Origin: JBAZLV01 sp041650055
GTDB taxonomy: Bacteria > Nitrospirota > UBA9217
Reading direction: 5' to 3'
Assembly (NCBI GenBank): GCA_041650055.1
Contig: JBAZLV010000048.1
Coordinates: 1 to 14,499, forward strand
Length of the DNA stretch: 14,499 bases
Part shown: positions 5,876 to 12,904 of the stretch, piece by piece
How positions within the stretch are numbered: the stretch's first letter is position 1
Layout: every line of letters starts with the position of its first letter
Notes under the pieces: model-generated
Told to the model about the DNA's origin: nothing
Database searches by the model: none
The model's input: the letters and a program-made list of their open reading frames with translations, nothing else
Program-made: the position numbers and the translations under genes

Positions 5876-6835
5876 TTGAAAATAGACATCGTATTATCTA
5901 CCTATAATGGAGAACGTTATTTGGAAGAACAGGTTGACTCCATCATCTCACAGACATTTACTGATTGGCGGCTACTCATTCGGGACGATGGTTCTTCAGA
6001 TACTACGGTTGCCCTCATACAAAAAATTCGCAAAAGGAACCCAGATAAAATCATCTTAATTGATCAGGAAGCAGCACACAAAGGAGCATGCCAAAGCTTT
6101 GCTGCATTGATGAGCAATTCCAAATCTGATTATCTCATGTTTTGTGACCAGGATGACATATGGCTTTCGGATAAAATAAACAAGACGCTTGCTGTCATGG
6201 CAGGGCTGGAGAAGAAATACGGTCATCACCAACCGCTGCTGGTGCATTCGGATGCGAAGGTCGTTGATCACAATTTAAAAGAATTGGCCCCATCTCTTTT
6301 GCGTTATCAAAAAATTAAGCCGATAAAAGGTGCCCAGTTGTCCCGGCTGTTCCTTCAGAACGCCGCGACAGGGTGCACAATGATGATCAACAAAACTCTT
6401 CGCGATATGGCATTACCTGTCTCTTCTCATGCTCTGATGCATGATTGGTGGCTGGCATTACCAGCAGCTGCATTCGGACATATTGGATACGTAGCAGAAC
6501 CCACCATGCTTTATCGACAACATGGCAAAAATGACCTCGGAGCTCATCGATACAATTTTATGGTTGCGGTCATTCAATTATTAGAACTACTCAATATTCG
6601 AAAAATACGACATGCATGGAGAAAAAAACATGTCATGACTGGCAGGTTGGAAGCACAAGCAAAATCTTTTCTTCACCACTACTATACTATGCTGAGCCAT
6701 CAAGATAAAGAAATGCTGAATGCGTTCTGCTCTCTCAGTCGGCAATCCTATCTAAAAAAAAGATATTGTATGTTTCGATATGGCTTTCTTTATACGAATG
6801 TTGCAAGAAATGTCGGAATGTTTTTATTGAGATAG
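5876..6835 (+). CDS. GT2 glycosyltransferase, rhamnosyltransferase-like (RfbF/RgpB group)
   Basis: A soluble GT-A fold enzyme predicted to add a sugar, often rhamnose in this group, to the growing lipid-linked glycan on the cytoplasmic face. With the TTG start it has 319 residues. It opens directly with KIDIVLSTYNGERYLEEQ, then WRLLIRDDGSSD (31-42), the metal-binding FCDQDD (89-94), ATGCTMMIN, the ALMHDWW acceptor-side motif and EPTMLYRQH. The open frame extends back to an ATG at 5807 inside the flippase gene, but that start lacks a ribosome site and adds a tail foreign to the family. TTG at 5876 has AGGA 8 bases upstream, lies 10 bases after the flippase stop, and gives almost the length of the paralogue at 6894-7850 (318). 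The two proteins share 28 of 42 residues in the first block. It is the last gene of the plus operon. Donor and linkage cannot be read from sequence. Confidence 0.85.
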   Translation: MKIDIVLSTYNGERYLEEQVDSIISQTFTDWRLLIRDDGSSDTTVALIQKIRKRNPDKIILIDQEAAHKGACQSFAALMSNSKSDYLMFCDQDDIWLSDKINKTLAVMAGLEKKYGHHQPLLVHSDAKVVDHNLKELAPSLLRYQKIKPIKGAQLSRLFLQNAATGCTMMINKTLRDMALPVSSHALMHDWWLALPAAAFGHIGYVAEPTMLYRQHGKNDLGAHRYNFMVAVIQLLELLNIRKIRHAWRKKHVMTGRLEAQAKSFLHHYYTMLSHQDKEMLNAFCSLSRQSYLKKRYCMFRYGFLYTNVARNVGMFLLR

Positions 6836-7211
6836 TTCACAAGAATGAATCTCATATGTCATTTGCTAGATTCATTCACATAGGCATTCATAGCTACATT
6901 ATAACAAACATGACAGCGCTTCTGATAAAGCCTGACCACCAAAAACCGTTCTGAATAATCACCGATCTCTTTTTAAAAAAACCGAGAGAGTCAAGACCAG
7001 CATAGATAATAAGTTTTTCATAATCGTGTTGGCTTAAACTGTTTTTATATCGCTCCGCAAAGATCTCTGCCTGTTTTTGAGTTTTTGCCAGATGATGTAA
7101 CGTTTTCGCCTTAAGTTGTTTGAATTCCATTATTTTGCGTGCCAACGCTTTCGGCCGCATATCCCATCTCGCACCAACCGCGTTTTCCGCATGTTGCCGG
7201 TAAAGCATGGT
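6503..7211. repeat. Inverted DNA repeat between the two convergent GT2 paralogues
   Basis: The 22 bases at 6503-6524 match the reverse complement of 7190-7211 with two mismatches; both encode the TMLYRQH block. The bases for MHDWW also match in inverted order (14 of 15). The repeats come from paralogy of the flanking genes and could still support recombination that inverts the stretch between them. Confidence 0.55.
6843..6877. terminator. Hairpin between convergent operons, no U-tract
   Basis: GAATGAATCT (6843-6852) and AGATTCATTC (6868-6877) pair perfectly over 10 bp around a 15-base loop. It lies between the two convergent stop codons, where a bidirectional terminator is expected. No T-run follows on either strand, and the stem is AT-rich. 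It may instead protect mRNA 3' ends or assist a Rho-dependent stop. Confidence 0.45.
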
Positions 7212-7850
7212 TGGTTCTTCAACAAAATCATTCTTTCCGAGCGAAACAGAAATCAGCCCCGTCCACCAGTCATGCATAAGTGCCTCGGGTGGAATCGGCA
7301 AAGACAATGCTCGCAATTTTCGGTTAATCATAACCGTGCACCCGGTCGCAACATTGCTCACAAGAAATCGAGAAAGCGATTTTCCAATTTCAGGATTAAA
7401 AGCCTGGCTCTTCCAGAAAGAATCAGACAGGATGTGAAGATCATGATCAACAATTTTCATGTCCGTATACACAAGCAGCGGAATTTCAGTTCCGTACTGC
7501 TCTTCAAGCTGTTTCATGCACGCGAACGTCATCTCGATTTTCTTCGATAGCCAGACATCATCCTGATCACAAAACATCGTATAATCGGCATCTGAATGTT
7601 CAAGCAGTCTTCCGAAGTTCCGGCATGCGCCTAAGGAACCCGCTTGATCGTGTATCTGAACTATTTTCCCCGGGTATGTTTGTTCATACGCACAGATAAT
7701 ATCGCCAGTTTTATCAGAGGAACCGTCATCTCGTATGATCAAACGCCAATCCTGGTTGGTTTGATTCAGAATGGATTGAATCTGCGCATCCAGGAATTGT
7801 TCACCGTTATAGGTTGCGAGCAGGATATCGATGGAAGGGAATGAATTCAT
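6894..7850 (-). CDS. GT2 glycosyltransferase, paralogue of the 5876-6835 gene
   Basis: A 318-residue cytoplasmic GT-A enzyme, last gene of the minus-strand operon, predicted to add a sugar to the same glycan. Blocks in order: IDILLATYNGEQFL (7-20), WRLIIRDDGSSD (35-46), FCDQDDVW (93-100) with the metal-binding acidic residues, ATGCTVMIN, ALMHDWW and EPTMLYRQH. It aligns end to end with the GT2 encoded tail to tail on the other strand. About two thirds of residues are identical in the first 42 and just over half around MHDWW; the C-terminal third is more diverged. The start ATG 7850 lies 9 bases after the GT4 stop without a ribosome site, so translation is probably coupled. Duplication followed by divergence would give two related linkages, for example consecutive rhamnoses; this is inference. 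Confidence 0.85.
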   Translation of the reverse strand: MNSFPSIDILLATYNGEQFLDAQIQSILNQTNQDWRLIIRDDGSSDKTGDIICAYEQTYPGKIVQIHDQAGSLGACRNFGRLLEHSDADYTMFCDQDDVWLSKKIEMTFACMKQLEEQYGTEIPLLVYTDMKIVDHDLHILSDSFWKSQAFNPEIGKSLSRFLVSNVATGCTVMINRKLRALSLPIPPEALMHDWWTGLISVSLGKNDFVEEPTMLYRQHAENAVGARWDMRPKALARKIMEFKQLKAKTLHHLAKTQKQAEIFAERYKNSLSQHDYEKLIIYAGLDSLGFFKKRSVIIQNGFWWSGFIRSAVMFVIM

Positions 7851-7859
7851 GAGATTTGG

Positions 7860-9011
7860 TTAGAGAGTTATCAATTTTTTTGTTAGTGCTGACCAAGTAT
7901 ATTCATGTGCTGCATCTTTCACTCGTTCTCTACAGGCTTCTCTGAACGCACGGTCATCTGCCATACGCAGAATAGCCGCAACCAGGGCATCAACATCTCC
8001 AGGCAAAATGGTTATGCCCAGATTCCTCTTTTCGATTATTTCAGCCCACGAGTCGCCCTGGGAGGCGATAATAGGCAGACCAGCCCACACGTAGTCGAGC
8101 ATTCTTGTTCTGAACGCAAAACGGGTCTCGAGGCTTTCTTTATGAAGACTGATTCCTGCATCGGCTTCCAAAAGATAATTCCCACGTTCTGCGTATGAAG
8201 TCCAGGCATCATTCACAAATATCATTGTGTCGAGCAAATCCCGATTCCTGGCTTCGGAAAGAAACCGCTCATGCACAGTCATCATTCCTGCATCAGCACT
8301 CGGAGGTTTCAGCCCGGGGAAATAGACCTTGATATCGCTCCGATTTTTCCTAATCGTAGATAATGCCTCAAGCAGGATAAACGGATCGAACCATCCCCAT
8401 ATCCCCCCGCCCCAGACCAGGAGAAAATCATTCTGCTGAATGGTTGTTCCCCGCAACACAGGCTTAGTTTTAATCGGTTCTGTATCAGGCAGTCCAAAGG
8501 GAAGAATAATTATTTTGTGCAATTTATCATGATGGCCGAGCAGAATCATCTGACTGATCAGAAAATCCCGCTGCCGTTCATTCGCGACAAGGAATGCATC
8601 CCCGAATCGTAAAATAATTCGCTGTCGGATTTTCCAGAGACAAAGCAGGAGTTTCTTTCGTATGATATCGTTTCGGGATGCAGCAGGCATTTCGAGTAAC
8701 TCAAAAATCACCGGATCATATTGATCAAAGATCACTTTCTTTCGGAACAGCAATCCCAGAAAAACCGAAAGAGGCCTCCCGGGCATGATAATGGAATCCA
8801 TACGCCGAATCCACCTCAGAAGATTCCAGAACGAAGCACGTCCAAGAAACACTATGCCTTGATCTGAAAAACCGTCTTCAAACTGCCGTGCAAGAACGGC
8901 GACCTGGCAATGCATGCGGTTCAGTGCTCGGGCAATTTCCAGGGCACGAATGCCCGGCCCGGCCATGTTCGCTCCAATAACATCATTGCAGATAAGAAGG
9001 AATTTTTGCAT
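7860..9011 (-). CDS. GT4-family glycosyltransferase (GT-B fold)
   Basis: The 383-residue protein begins MQKFLLICNDVIGANMAGPGIRALEIARAL, a typical GT4 N-terminal Rossmann half with the acceptor-side glycine loop. A linker region with LPFGLPDTEP follows, then a C-terminal half with LLVWGGGIWGWFDP. The donor-binding part reads ADAGISLHKES...FRTRMLDYVWAGLPIIAS, then WAEIIEKRNLGITILPGDVDALVAAI. The usual E-x7-E region is represented by the conserved FRTRMLDYVWAGLP stretch rather than a textbook match. It would transfer a nucleotide-activated sugar with retention of configuration on the cytoplasmic face. The frame is open to 9062, but that would overlap the GT-C gene by 46 bases. ATG 9011, five bases after the preceding stop, fits the family start. 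Ribosome site is weak, so coupling to the upstream gene is likely. Confidence 0.82.
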   Translation of the reverse strand: MQKFLLICNDVIGANMAGPGIRALEIARALNRMHCQVAVLARQFEDGFSDQGIVFLGRASFWNLLRWIRRMDSIIMPGRPLSVFLGLLFRKKVIFDQYDPVIFELLEMPAASRNDIIRKKLLLCLWKIRQRIILRFGDAFLVANERQRDFLISQMILLGHHDKLHKIIILPFGLPDTEPIKTKPVLRGTTIQQNDFLLVWGGGIWGWFDPFILLEALSTIRKNRSDIKVYFPGLKPPSADAGMMTVHERFLSEARNRDLLDTMIFVNDAWTSYAERGNYLLEADAGISLHKESLETRFAFRTRMLDYVWAGLPIIASQGDSWAEIIEKRNLGITILPGDVDALVAAILRMADDRAFREACRERVKDAAHEYTWSALTKKLITL

Positions 9012-9016
9012 ACCGA

Positions 9017-10201
9017 TTAATTCGGGACAGCAAGAGCAGCGCTCTTTCTCTTCGCAAACCATTCAAAGACACGCTCGAACAGAACGATAAATACTATGAC
9101 ATATCCCATGGATGGCAAGTAAACCCGGTGCTCGAAAATAACGTCAAGAATGGGGACAAAACTCTGGGTCGGTGAGAGCGTGACATAAAACCAGAGGATT
9201 CCGAAAGGGATCAGTGTCCATCGTTTTTTAAGGAACAGCAAAACCGCCAAACCCAGGACCAGCACATGTCCGATAAACGAAAGCAGTGTCGGGAAGGCAA
9301 ACAGCGTTTTCGCAATCGGATACCCATAATCCAGGTTTTGATTGATCGGGAGAATCAATAATCGGATGTACGTCCAGAGCACGTTCATGGAGGTAAGCAG
9401 ATACGTCCAGGGCGTGATGCTTCGCTCACCGCTTACTCCAAATCCGGCTCCCTGAAGTGTGGTGGTCATCAAAACATAGGCAACAAGCGCCCAGGGCAGT
9501 GCAACCAGCACATAGGCCTTCCACCGGGAAAGAATCGGCTTGAATGAACCATTGGAAAGAAACAGAAAATCATAGAGAAAAAGCGTTGCGGGAAGCGTTA
9601 CTGCCCATTCTTTTGATTGCATGGCGAGCAAGGACATGACAAAGGCGAGAAATGCATACCCGAACTTTTTCGTTTGCGCGTGTTTGATAAAAAATAAAAA
9701 CGTGGCAAGATAGAAAAACGTGGCGATCAATTCCGTACGGCTGATGATATAGGTAACTGCTTCCGTCTGGACGGGATGCAGGCCGAATAAAAGCGCTCCG
9801 AACAGCGCCATGCGTTTGGCGCGCCAGGAATACCGTTCAGCGAGCGACGGAAGCTGCAGGGTCCTCTGCAGCAGCAAAAAAAAGAAAAAGCTATTCATGA
9901 TATGAAAACCGATATTCACGATATGCCATCCGATCGGGTTCAATTTGCTTATCTGATAATTAAAAAATAGCGAGACATTAATGACCGGTCGTGTTCCCGA
10001 AAACATGCTGATGAAATTGCTCCATGATAGGCGCTTTAAAGCATGATTATCAACAATCGCAGGGGTATCGTCAAAGTGAAAATTTGCGGTAAACGTATTT
10101 GAGTAAGCAAGCAGAATCAATCCTGCAATGATCGCAAATGCAACAAGCGTAAATCGCCGGCTTGCGAATATACGATCCAGTTTCTCAAGAACAACCTGCA
10201 T
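9017..10201 (-). CDS. TMTC-like GT-C membrane glycosyltransferase lacking TPR repeats
   Basis: This 394-residue integral membrane protein matches the membrane half of TMTC / DUF1736-type O-mannosyltransferase-like proteins. After the first membrane segment comes the luminal FHFDDTPAIVDN, whose DD pair is the GT-C catalytic-type motif. Then follow RPVINVSLFFNYQISKLNP with GWHIVN, LFGLHPVQTEAVTYIISRTELIA, MQSKEWAVTLPATLFLYD and the late FEHRVYLPSMGY. I count about eight to ten hydrophobic helices. Relatives usually continue into tetratricopeptide repeats; here the protein ends about 30 residues after the EHRxYLPS motif with no TPR. GT-C enzymes use polyprenyl-phosphate sugars on the periplasmic side. 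A DPM-synthase-like GT2 and DUF2304 directly upstream could make such a donor (inference). ATG 10201 follows a perfect AGGAGG at 8 bases; a GTG at 10225 would swallow that site. Confidence 0.8.
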   Translation of the reverse strand: MQVVLEKLDRIFASRRFTLVAFAIIAGLILLAYSNTFTANFHFDDTPAIVDNHALKRLSWSNFISMFSGTRPVINVSLFFNYQISKLNPIGWHIVNIGFHIMNSFFFFLLLQRTLQLPSLAERYSWRAKRMALFGALLFGLHPVQTEAVTYIISRTELIATFFYLATFLFFIKHAQTKKFGYAFLAFVMSLLAMQSKEWAVTLPATLFLYDFLFLSNGSFKPILSRWKAYVLVALPWALVAYVLMTTTLQGAGFGVSGERSITPWTYLLTSMNVLWTYIRLLILPINQNLDYGYPIAKTLFAFPTLLSFIGHVLVLGLAVLLFLKKRWTLIPFGILWFYVTLSPTQSFVPILDVIFEHRVYLPSMGYVIVFIVLFERVFEWFAKRKSAALAVPN

Positions 10202-10209
10202 AGATAAAA

Positions 10210-10215
10210 CCTCCT
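10210..10215 (-). promoter_or_regulatory. Consensus ribosome binding site of the GT-C gene
   Basis: AGGAGG on the minus strand, 8 bases before ATG 10201. It is the strongest ribosome site in the window. It rules out the longer GTG start at 10225, whose first codons would contain it. Confidence 0.75.
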
Positions 10216-10228
10216 GGGCAACCACTTC

Positions 10229-10588
10229 TCACATTTTTGTATTCTGATCCAGATGTTCTCTCATCTGCTGCCTGAGTAACGCAAGTTCCTGTGCCAGCTT
10301 CTTGTTTTTTTCCGATAGACCGGAAATAACAACCGAGAAATGAAGCGTAATGAGCAGAAGAAAGAGAAACGCAAGCAGGAACAGAAACGACGGCGGATAA
10401 TAAATCCCGACTGCCAGCGATATGTACTCAAGCAGGCCTCGTGATGCGGAAAGGATCAGGAGAATCGCACCTGCTCCAAGCCATAACAGAGCATATTTTT
10501 CCTTCAAACGACCCCGCCGGATAAGCTCAATCACGACAATGAGCACAATGGCGCTTCCGGTCATTGCCAACAATTTGAGCAGGTCCAT
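10229..10588 (-). CDS. DUF2304 small membrane protein
   Basis: The 119-residue protein has three membrane helices (about 5-22, 32-48 and 66-88) and a charged, coiled-coil-like tail (91-114). Between the first two helices lies the family's marker RRGRLKEKYALLWL, which identifies DUF2304. Members are commonly encoded next to dolichol-phosphate-mannose-synthase-like GT2 genes, as here (4 bases after that gene's stop codon). A partner or membrane anchor for the GT2 is a reasonable guess, but no reaction is known. ATG 10588 has GAGG 6 bases upstream, placed across the end of the preceding gene, which suggests coupled translation. The TGA stop lies 27 bases before the GT-C start. Confidence 0.85.
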   Translation of the reverse strand: MDLLKLLAMTGSAIVLIVVIELIRRGRLKEKYALLWLGAGAILLILSASRGLLEYISLAVGIYYPPSFLFLLAFLFLLLITLHFSVVISGLSEKNKKLAQELALLRQQMREHLDQNTKM

Positions 10589-10591
10589 ACG

Positions 10592-11299
10592 TTACCTCAC
10601 TTTTTTTATAAGATCGATCAAAATTGCAAGGAGCACCTTCGTCATATAATACACCGAACGGAGTGCTGTTATGGATGATTTTCCTCCGGTTCGTTCACGC
10701 ATGGAAACCGGAACTTCCTGCATCCGAAAACCAGCTTTGTGCAGCAGGACTAATGCTTCCGGCTCCGGATAATCCTCTGGATACATCCGCGAAAAAAATG
10801 CAACCACGTCACGGTTTGCGGCCCGGAATCCTGAAGTGCTGTCGGTTACGGTCATGCCGAGAATGCGAGAAAGGATAAAAGAAAAAATCCAGATACCGAA
10901 ACTTCTGCAGGCTGATGATTGATACGCCCCTCGAGTAAGAAACCGCGATCCGATAACCATATCCACAGTTTCGTCAATGATCGGCTGGAGAAGAGCGGGT
11001 ATTTCCGATGCGATATGCTGGCCGTCTCCATCAAACTGGACTGCAATATCGTATCGATGAATAGCAGCATACTGAAATCCTGCCTGCATGGCACCGCCAA
11101 TGCCAAGATTAAATGGAAGATCAAGAACCCGTACACCCACGTTTTTTGCAATACGTGAAGTTTGATCACGGGAACCGTCATTCACTACCAGAATATCAAT
11201 AGCTGGAGCAAAATGCTCCCGAATATCCCGGATAACTCCGGGGAGACTGGCTTCTTCATTATATGCGGGAATAATAATGAGTACTCTCATATCATGCAT
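10592..11299 (-). CDS. DPM-synthase-like GT2 glycosyltransferase (polyprenyl-phosphate sugar synthase type)
   Basis: The protein is 235 residues, close to the usual length of the single-domain group. It starts MRVLIIIPAYNEEASLPGVI, followed by ILVVNDGSRDQT (36-47), NLGIGGAMQAGFQYA (64-78), QFDGDGQH (88-95) with the DxD metal site, and GSRF. Next come DSTSGFRAANR and a C-terminal GGKSSI block, ending in one amphipathic hydrophobic helix (YYMTKVLLAILIDLIKK). Relatives transfer a sugar from a nucleotide donor to dolichyl- or undecaprenyl-phosphate. Together with DUF2304 and a GT-C enzyme it forms a plausible donor-plus-user set. ATG 11299 (MHDMRVL) and ATG 11290 (MRVL) are both possible and neither has a good ribosome site. 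Which sugar is attached cannot be told. Confidence 0.85.
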   Translation of the reverse strand: MHDMRVLIIIPAYNEEASLPGVIRDIREHFAPAIDILVVNDGSRDQTSRIAKNVGVRVLDLPFNLGIGGAMQAGFQYAAIHRYDIAVQFDGDGQHIASEIPALLQPIIDETVDMVIGSRFLTRGAYQSSACRSFGIWIFSFILSRILGMTVTDSTSGFRAANRDVVAFFSRMYPEDYPEPEALVLLHKAGFRMQEVPVSMRERTGGKSSITALRSVYYMTKVLLAILIDLIKKVR

Positions 11300-11316
11300 C
11301 CGGCATCAGGCATCAT
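11296..11316. repeat. Three tandem GCATCNN heptamers
   Basis: GCATCCG, GCATCAG and GCATCAT follow one another between the first two genes of the minus operon and include the possible start codon at 11299. It is a short, imperfect tandem repeat with no clear function. Confidence 0.4.
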
Positions 11317-11318
11317 GT

Positions 11319-12344
11319 TCATTCCTTCATCGCCACTTCATATGCCGATATTCTAAATTTCCATAAGAGCCGGTAGAACTCCCAACGGGATAGTGTTTTG
11401 TGTTTTGAAAAAGCATATCGTTCACGCATGACCCAGGGCAGACCTCGAAGTGCCGCCCACCAGGCTTTCATGAGAATCATACATCCTTTGAAAAACGAAT
11501 GTTGATCAGAAAATCGGGCACTCGCTCCCTTTCCTTGCAACGCTGCGTAAGCGTGCATAAAAAAACGTTGCGCTGTAAAAAACGGGCTCATCAAAATAAG
11601 TTCAATAGGGAAATATTTCCACAACACCCAAATCCTGTTTCTTTCAACAAGAAATGCTTTGAGTGTGGAATATGCCGATGATGATGAAGAATATTTATGA
11701 TAGACTTTTGCGCAAGGAACAAAGAGACATTCCCATCCAGCCAACCGTGCCCGTAACCCCAGAGAAACATCATCAGCATACGCAAAGAATGTTTCATCCA
11801 GCAGGCCGATCTGATCCAGCATTTCTTTTCGATACAAACCCGCGCATCCGCTCGGGAAAAGCGCTTCATGATCCTGATCGTACTGGCCGCTGTCTTTTTC
11901 CAGCCTGCCTTTCCCTCTCCCTAAACCATCAGGGTACAAGAGAAGTCCCGCATTATCTAAAATTTCCGGGTTACCATAGGACAGGATCTTACTTGCCCAC
12001 ATCCCTGTTTTAGGAGAACTTGTTCTAATCGCATGATCAAGATATTCAAGCCAACAGGGATCAACCACCGTATCATTATTCAACAAAGCGATGAAAGAAC
12101 CCTGAGCAATCCGCATTCCTGCATTATTCCCGCCGGCGTATCCAATATTTTCTTCAAGAGAGAGAAGTCGTGCCCACGGATAGTTATTCCGGATATATGC
12201 AACAGATCCGTCTTCTGAACCATTATCAACAACAATAACCTCAAAATCCTTGAAAGATTGGGTACTTAATGAATCCAGGCATTCTCCAAGAAGATGCTTC
12301 CCATTCCAGTTAACGATTATTATAGAAACTAGCGGATACTCCAA
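11319..12344 (-). CDS. GT2 glycosyltransferase, rhamnosyltransferase/WbbL-like
   Basis: The 341-residue protein is the first gene of the six-gene minus operon. It begins VSIIIVNWNGKHLLGECLDSL, then EVIVVDNGSEDGS (35-47), NIGYAGGNNAGM (66-77) and LLNNDTVV (87-94) with the metal-binding Asp. FPSGCAGLYRKEML and the acceptor-side ETFFAYADDVSLGLRARLAG (about 184-203) follow. This order is typical of the GT2 group that includes rhamnosyltransferases such as WbbL/RfbF. The C-terminal 100 residues are basic and partly hydrophobic, so peripheral membrane binding is likely. The start is TTG at 12344: AGGAG lies 9 bases upstream and no ATG fits. A strong promoter ends about 40 bases upstream. It probably adds an early sugar, such as rhamnose, to the lipid-linked unit; the actual donor is not determinable. 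Confidence 0.87.
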   Translation of the reverse strand: MEYPLVSIIIVNWNGKHLLGECLDSLSTQSFKDFEVIVVDNGSEDGSVAYIRNNYPWARLLSLEENIGYAGGNNAGMRIAQGSFIALLNNDTVVDPCWLEYLDHAIRTSSPKTGMWASKILSYGNPEILDNAGLLLYPDGLGRGKGRLEKDSGQYDQDHEALFPSGCAGLYRKEMLDQIGLLDETFFAYADDVSLGLRARLAGWECLFVPCAKVYHKYSSSSSAYSTLKAFLVERNRIWVLWKYFPIELILMSPFFTAQRFFMHAYAALQGKGASARFSDQHSFFKGCMILMKAWWAALRGLPWVMRERYAFSKHKTLSRWEFYRLLWKFRISAYEVAMKE

Positions 12345-12353
12345 AAAGAACAG

Positions 12354-12358
12354 CTCCT
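12354..12358 (-). promoter_or_regulatory. Ribosome binding site that sets the TTG start at 12344
   Basis: AGGAG on the minus strand lies 9 bases before TTG 12344. The next codons read straight into YPLVSIIIVNWNG, the normal beginning of a GT2 protein. Confidence 0.6.
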
Positions 12359-12385
12359 GCTCAATCAGTTTGCTTTCTATGCGGT

Positions 12386-12414
12386 ATCATAATCGAACAT
12401 AGAAGAAGAGTCAA
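12386..12414 (-). promoter_or_regulatory. Promoter of the minus-strand glycosyltransferase operon, with AT-rich UP-like tract
   Basis: On the minus strand TTGACT (12414-12409), exactly 17 bases, then TATGAT (12391-12386): five of six and five of six matches to sigma70 consensus. The bases just upstream (about 12415-12445) are almost pure A/T, as in an UP element. They also form an imperfect 10-bp AT stem (12413-12422 with 12429-12438). The 5' leader to TTG 12344 would be about 35 bases. It should drive all six genes down to 6894. Confidence 0.7.
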
Positions 12415-12451
12415 TAATATATACGAATACAAATTATTATATGAGGTAATG

Positions 12452-12898
12452 TTAAGACTTTTCCATTTTTCGGTACCGCACAACTGCCCAATGAAACAGA
12501 AAATAGGAGATGACACCGGCGAGGGTGCCGATAATGAGGGTTCCCGCAATATAGGGCCAGAGGTAAGGTTTTAAAATAAGGTAGGCGGTGGTCAAAGTAA
12601 GTTCATTCCAGGCAATGGAAGGGGTTGCGATATCTGCTCCAGTAATCTGTATTCCAAACCAGATGCAGAATGCATACATCGGAACCATGGTCCAAGGGTT
12701 GTTCAGCAATGATGCAGTAATAATAACCAGCGTATTCAATCGAAAGAGCATCCCACATGCAACGCAGGAGATCATGTGGAAACCAATGGTGGGAGAAAAG
12801 GCAATGAAGATCCCGATGGCAAACGCAAGCGCAAGCTTATGCGGCGGATCGTTTAATTTAAAAAGAGAATGGAGCCGGTCTTTAATATATCGTTTCAT
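12452..12898 (-). CDS. DUF2062 membrane protein
   Basis: The 148-residue protein carries the DUF2062 signature: DPPHKLALAFAIGIFIAFSPTIGFH (17-41), then LNTLVIITASLLNNPWTMVPMY with the conserved NNPWT (66-70). A hydrophobic C-terminal region follows (YLWPYIAGTLIIGTLAGVISYFLFHWAVV). I count about four membrane helices. The short basic N-terminus (MKRYIKDRLHSLFKL) is cytoplasmic. No function is established for the family; members occur alone or fused to GT2 domains in envelope biosynthesis contexts. ATG 12898 begins six bases after the thiL stop with no good ribosome site, so it is likely co-transcribed and coupled with thiL. The promoter of the glycosyltransferase operon begins about 40 bases after its stop codon, with no clear terminator between. 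Confidence 0.82.
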   Translation of the reverse strand: MKRYIKDRLHSLFKLNDPPHKLALAFAIGIFIAFSPTIGFHMISCVACGMLFRLNTLVIITASLLNNPWTMVPMYAFCIWFGIQITGADIATPSIAWNELTLTTAYLILKPYLWPYIAGTLIIGTLAGVISYFLFHWAVVRYRKMEKS

Positions 12899-12904
12899 AC
12901 AGAA

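Noticed and set aside
7116..7550. 144-codon open frame on the plus strand opposite the minus-strand GT2
   Set aside because: It is fully antisense to a gene with all its GT2 motifs. Its translation is Arg/His/Phe-rich without recognisable domains or a ribosome site.
11296..11316. Heptamer repeats as a REP element or phase-variable tract
   Set aside because: Only three imperfect copies with no stem. The repeat lies mostly outside coding sequence, and a 7-base unit of three copies is weak evidence.
12380..12400. GlpR-like half site TATGTTCGATTA at the glycosyltransferase promoter (minus strand)
   Set aside because: It resembles the left half of the E. coli GlpR box, but the right half does not match and the operon is not glycerol-related. 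Probably chance. The palindrome at 2936-2952 is also off by one base in spacing for GlpR.
12413..12438. AT-rich inverted repeat after the DUF2062 gene as a terminator
   Set aside because: The stem is nearly all A/T with a mismatch and a G-U pair, and no T-run follows. It is better explained as the AT-rich upstream part of the promoter.
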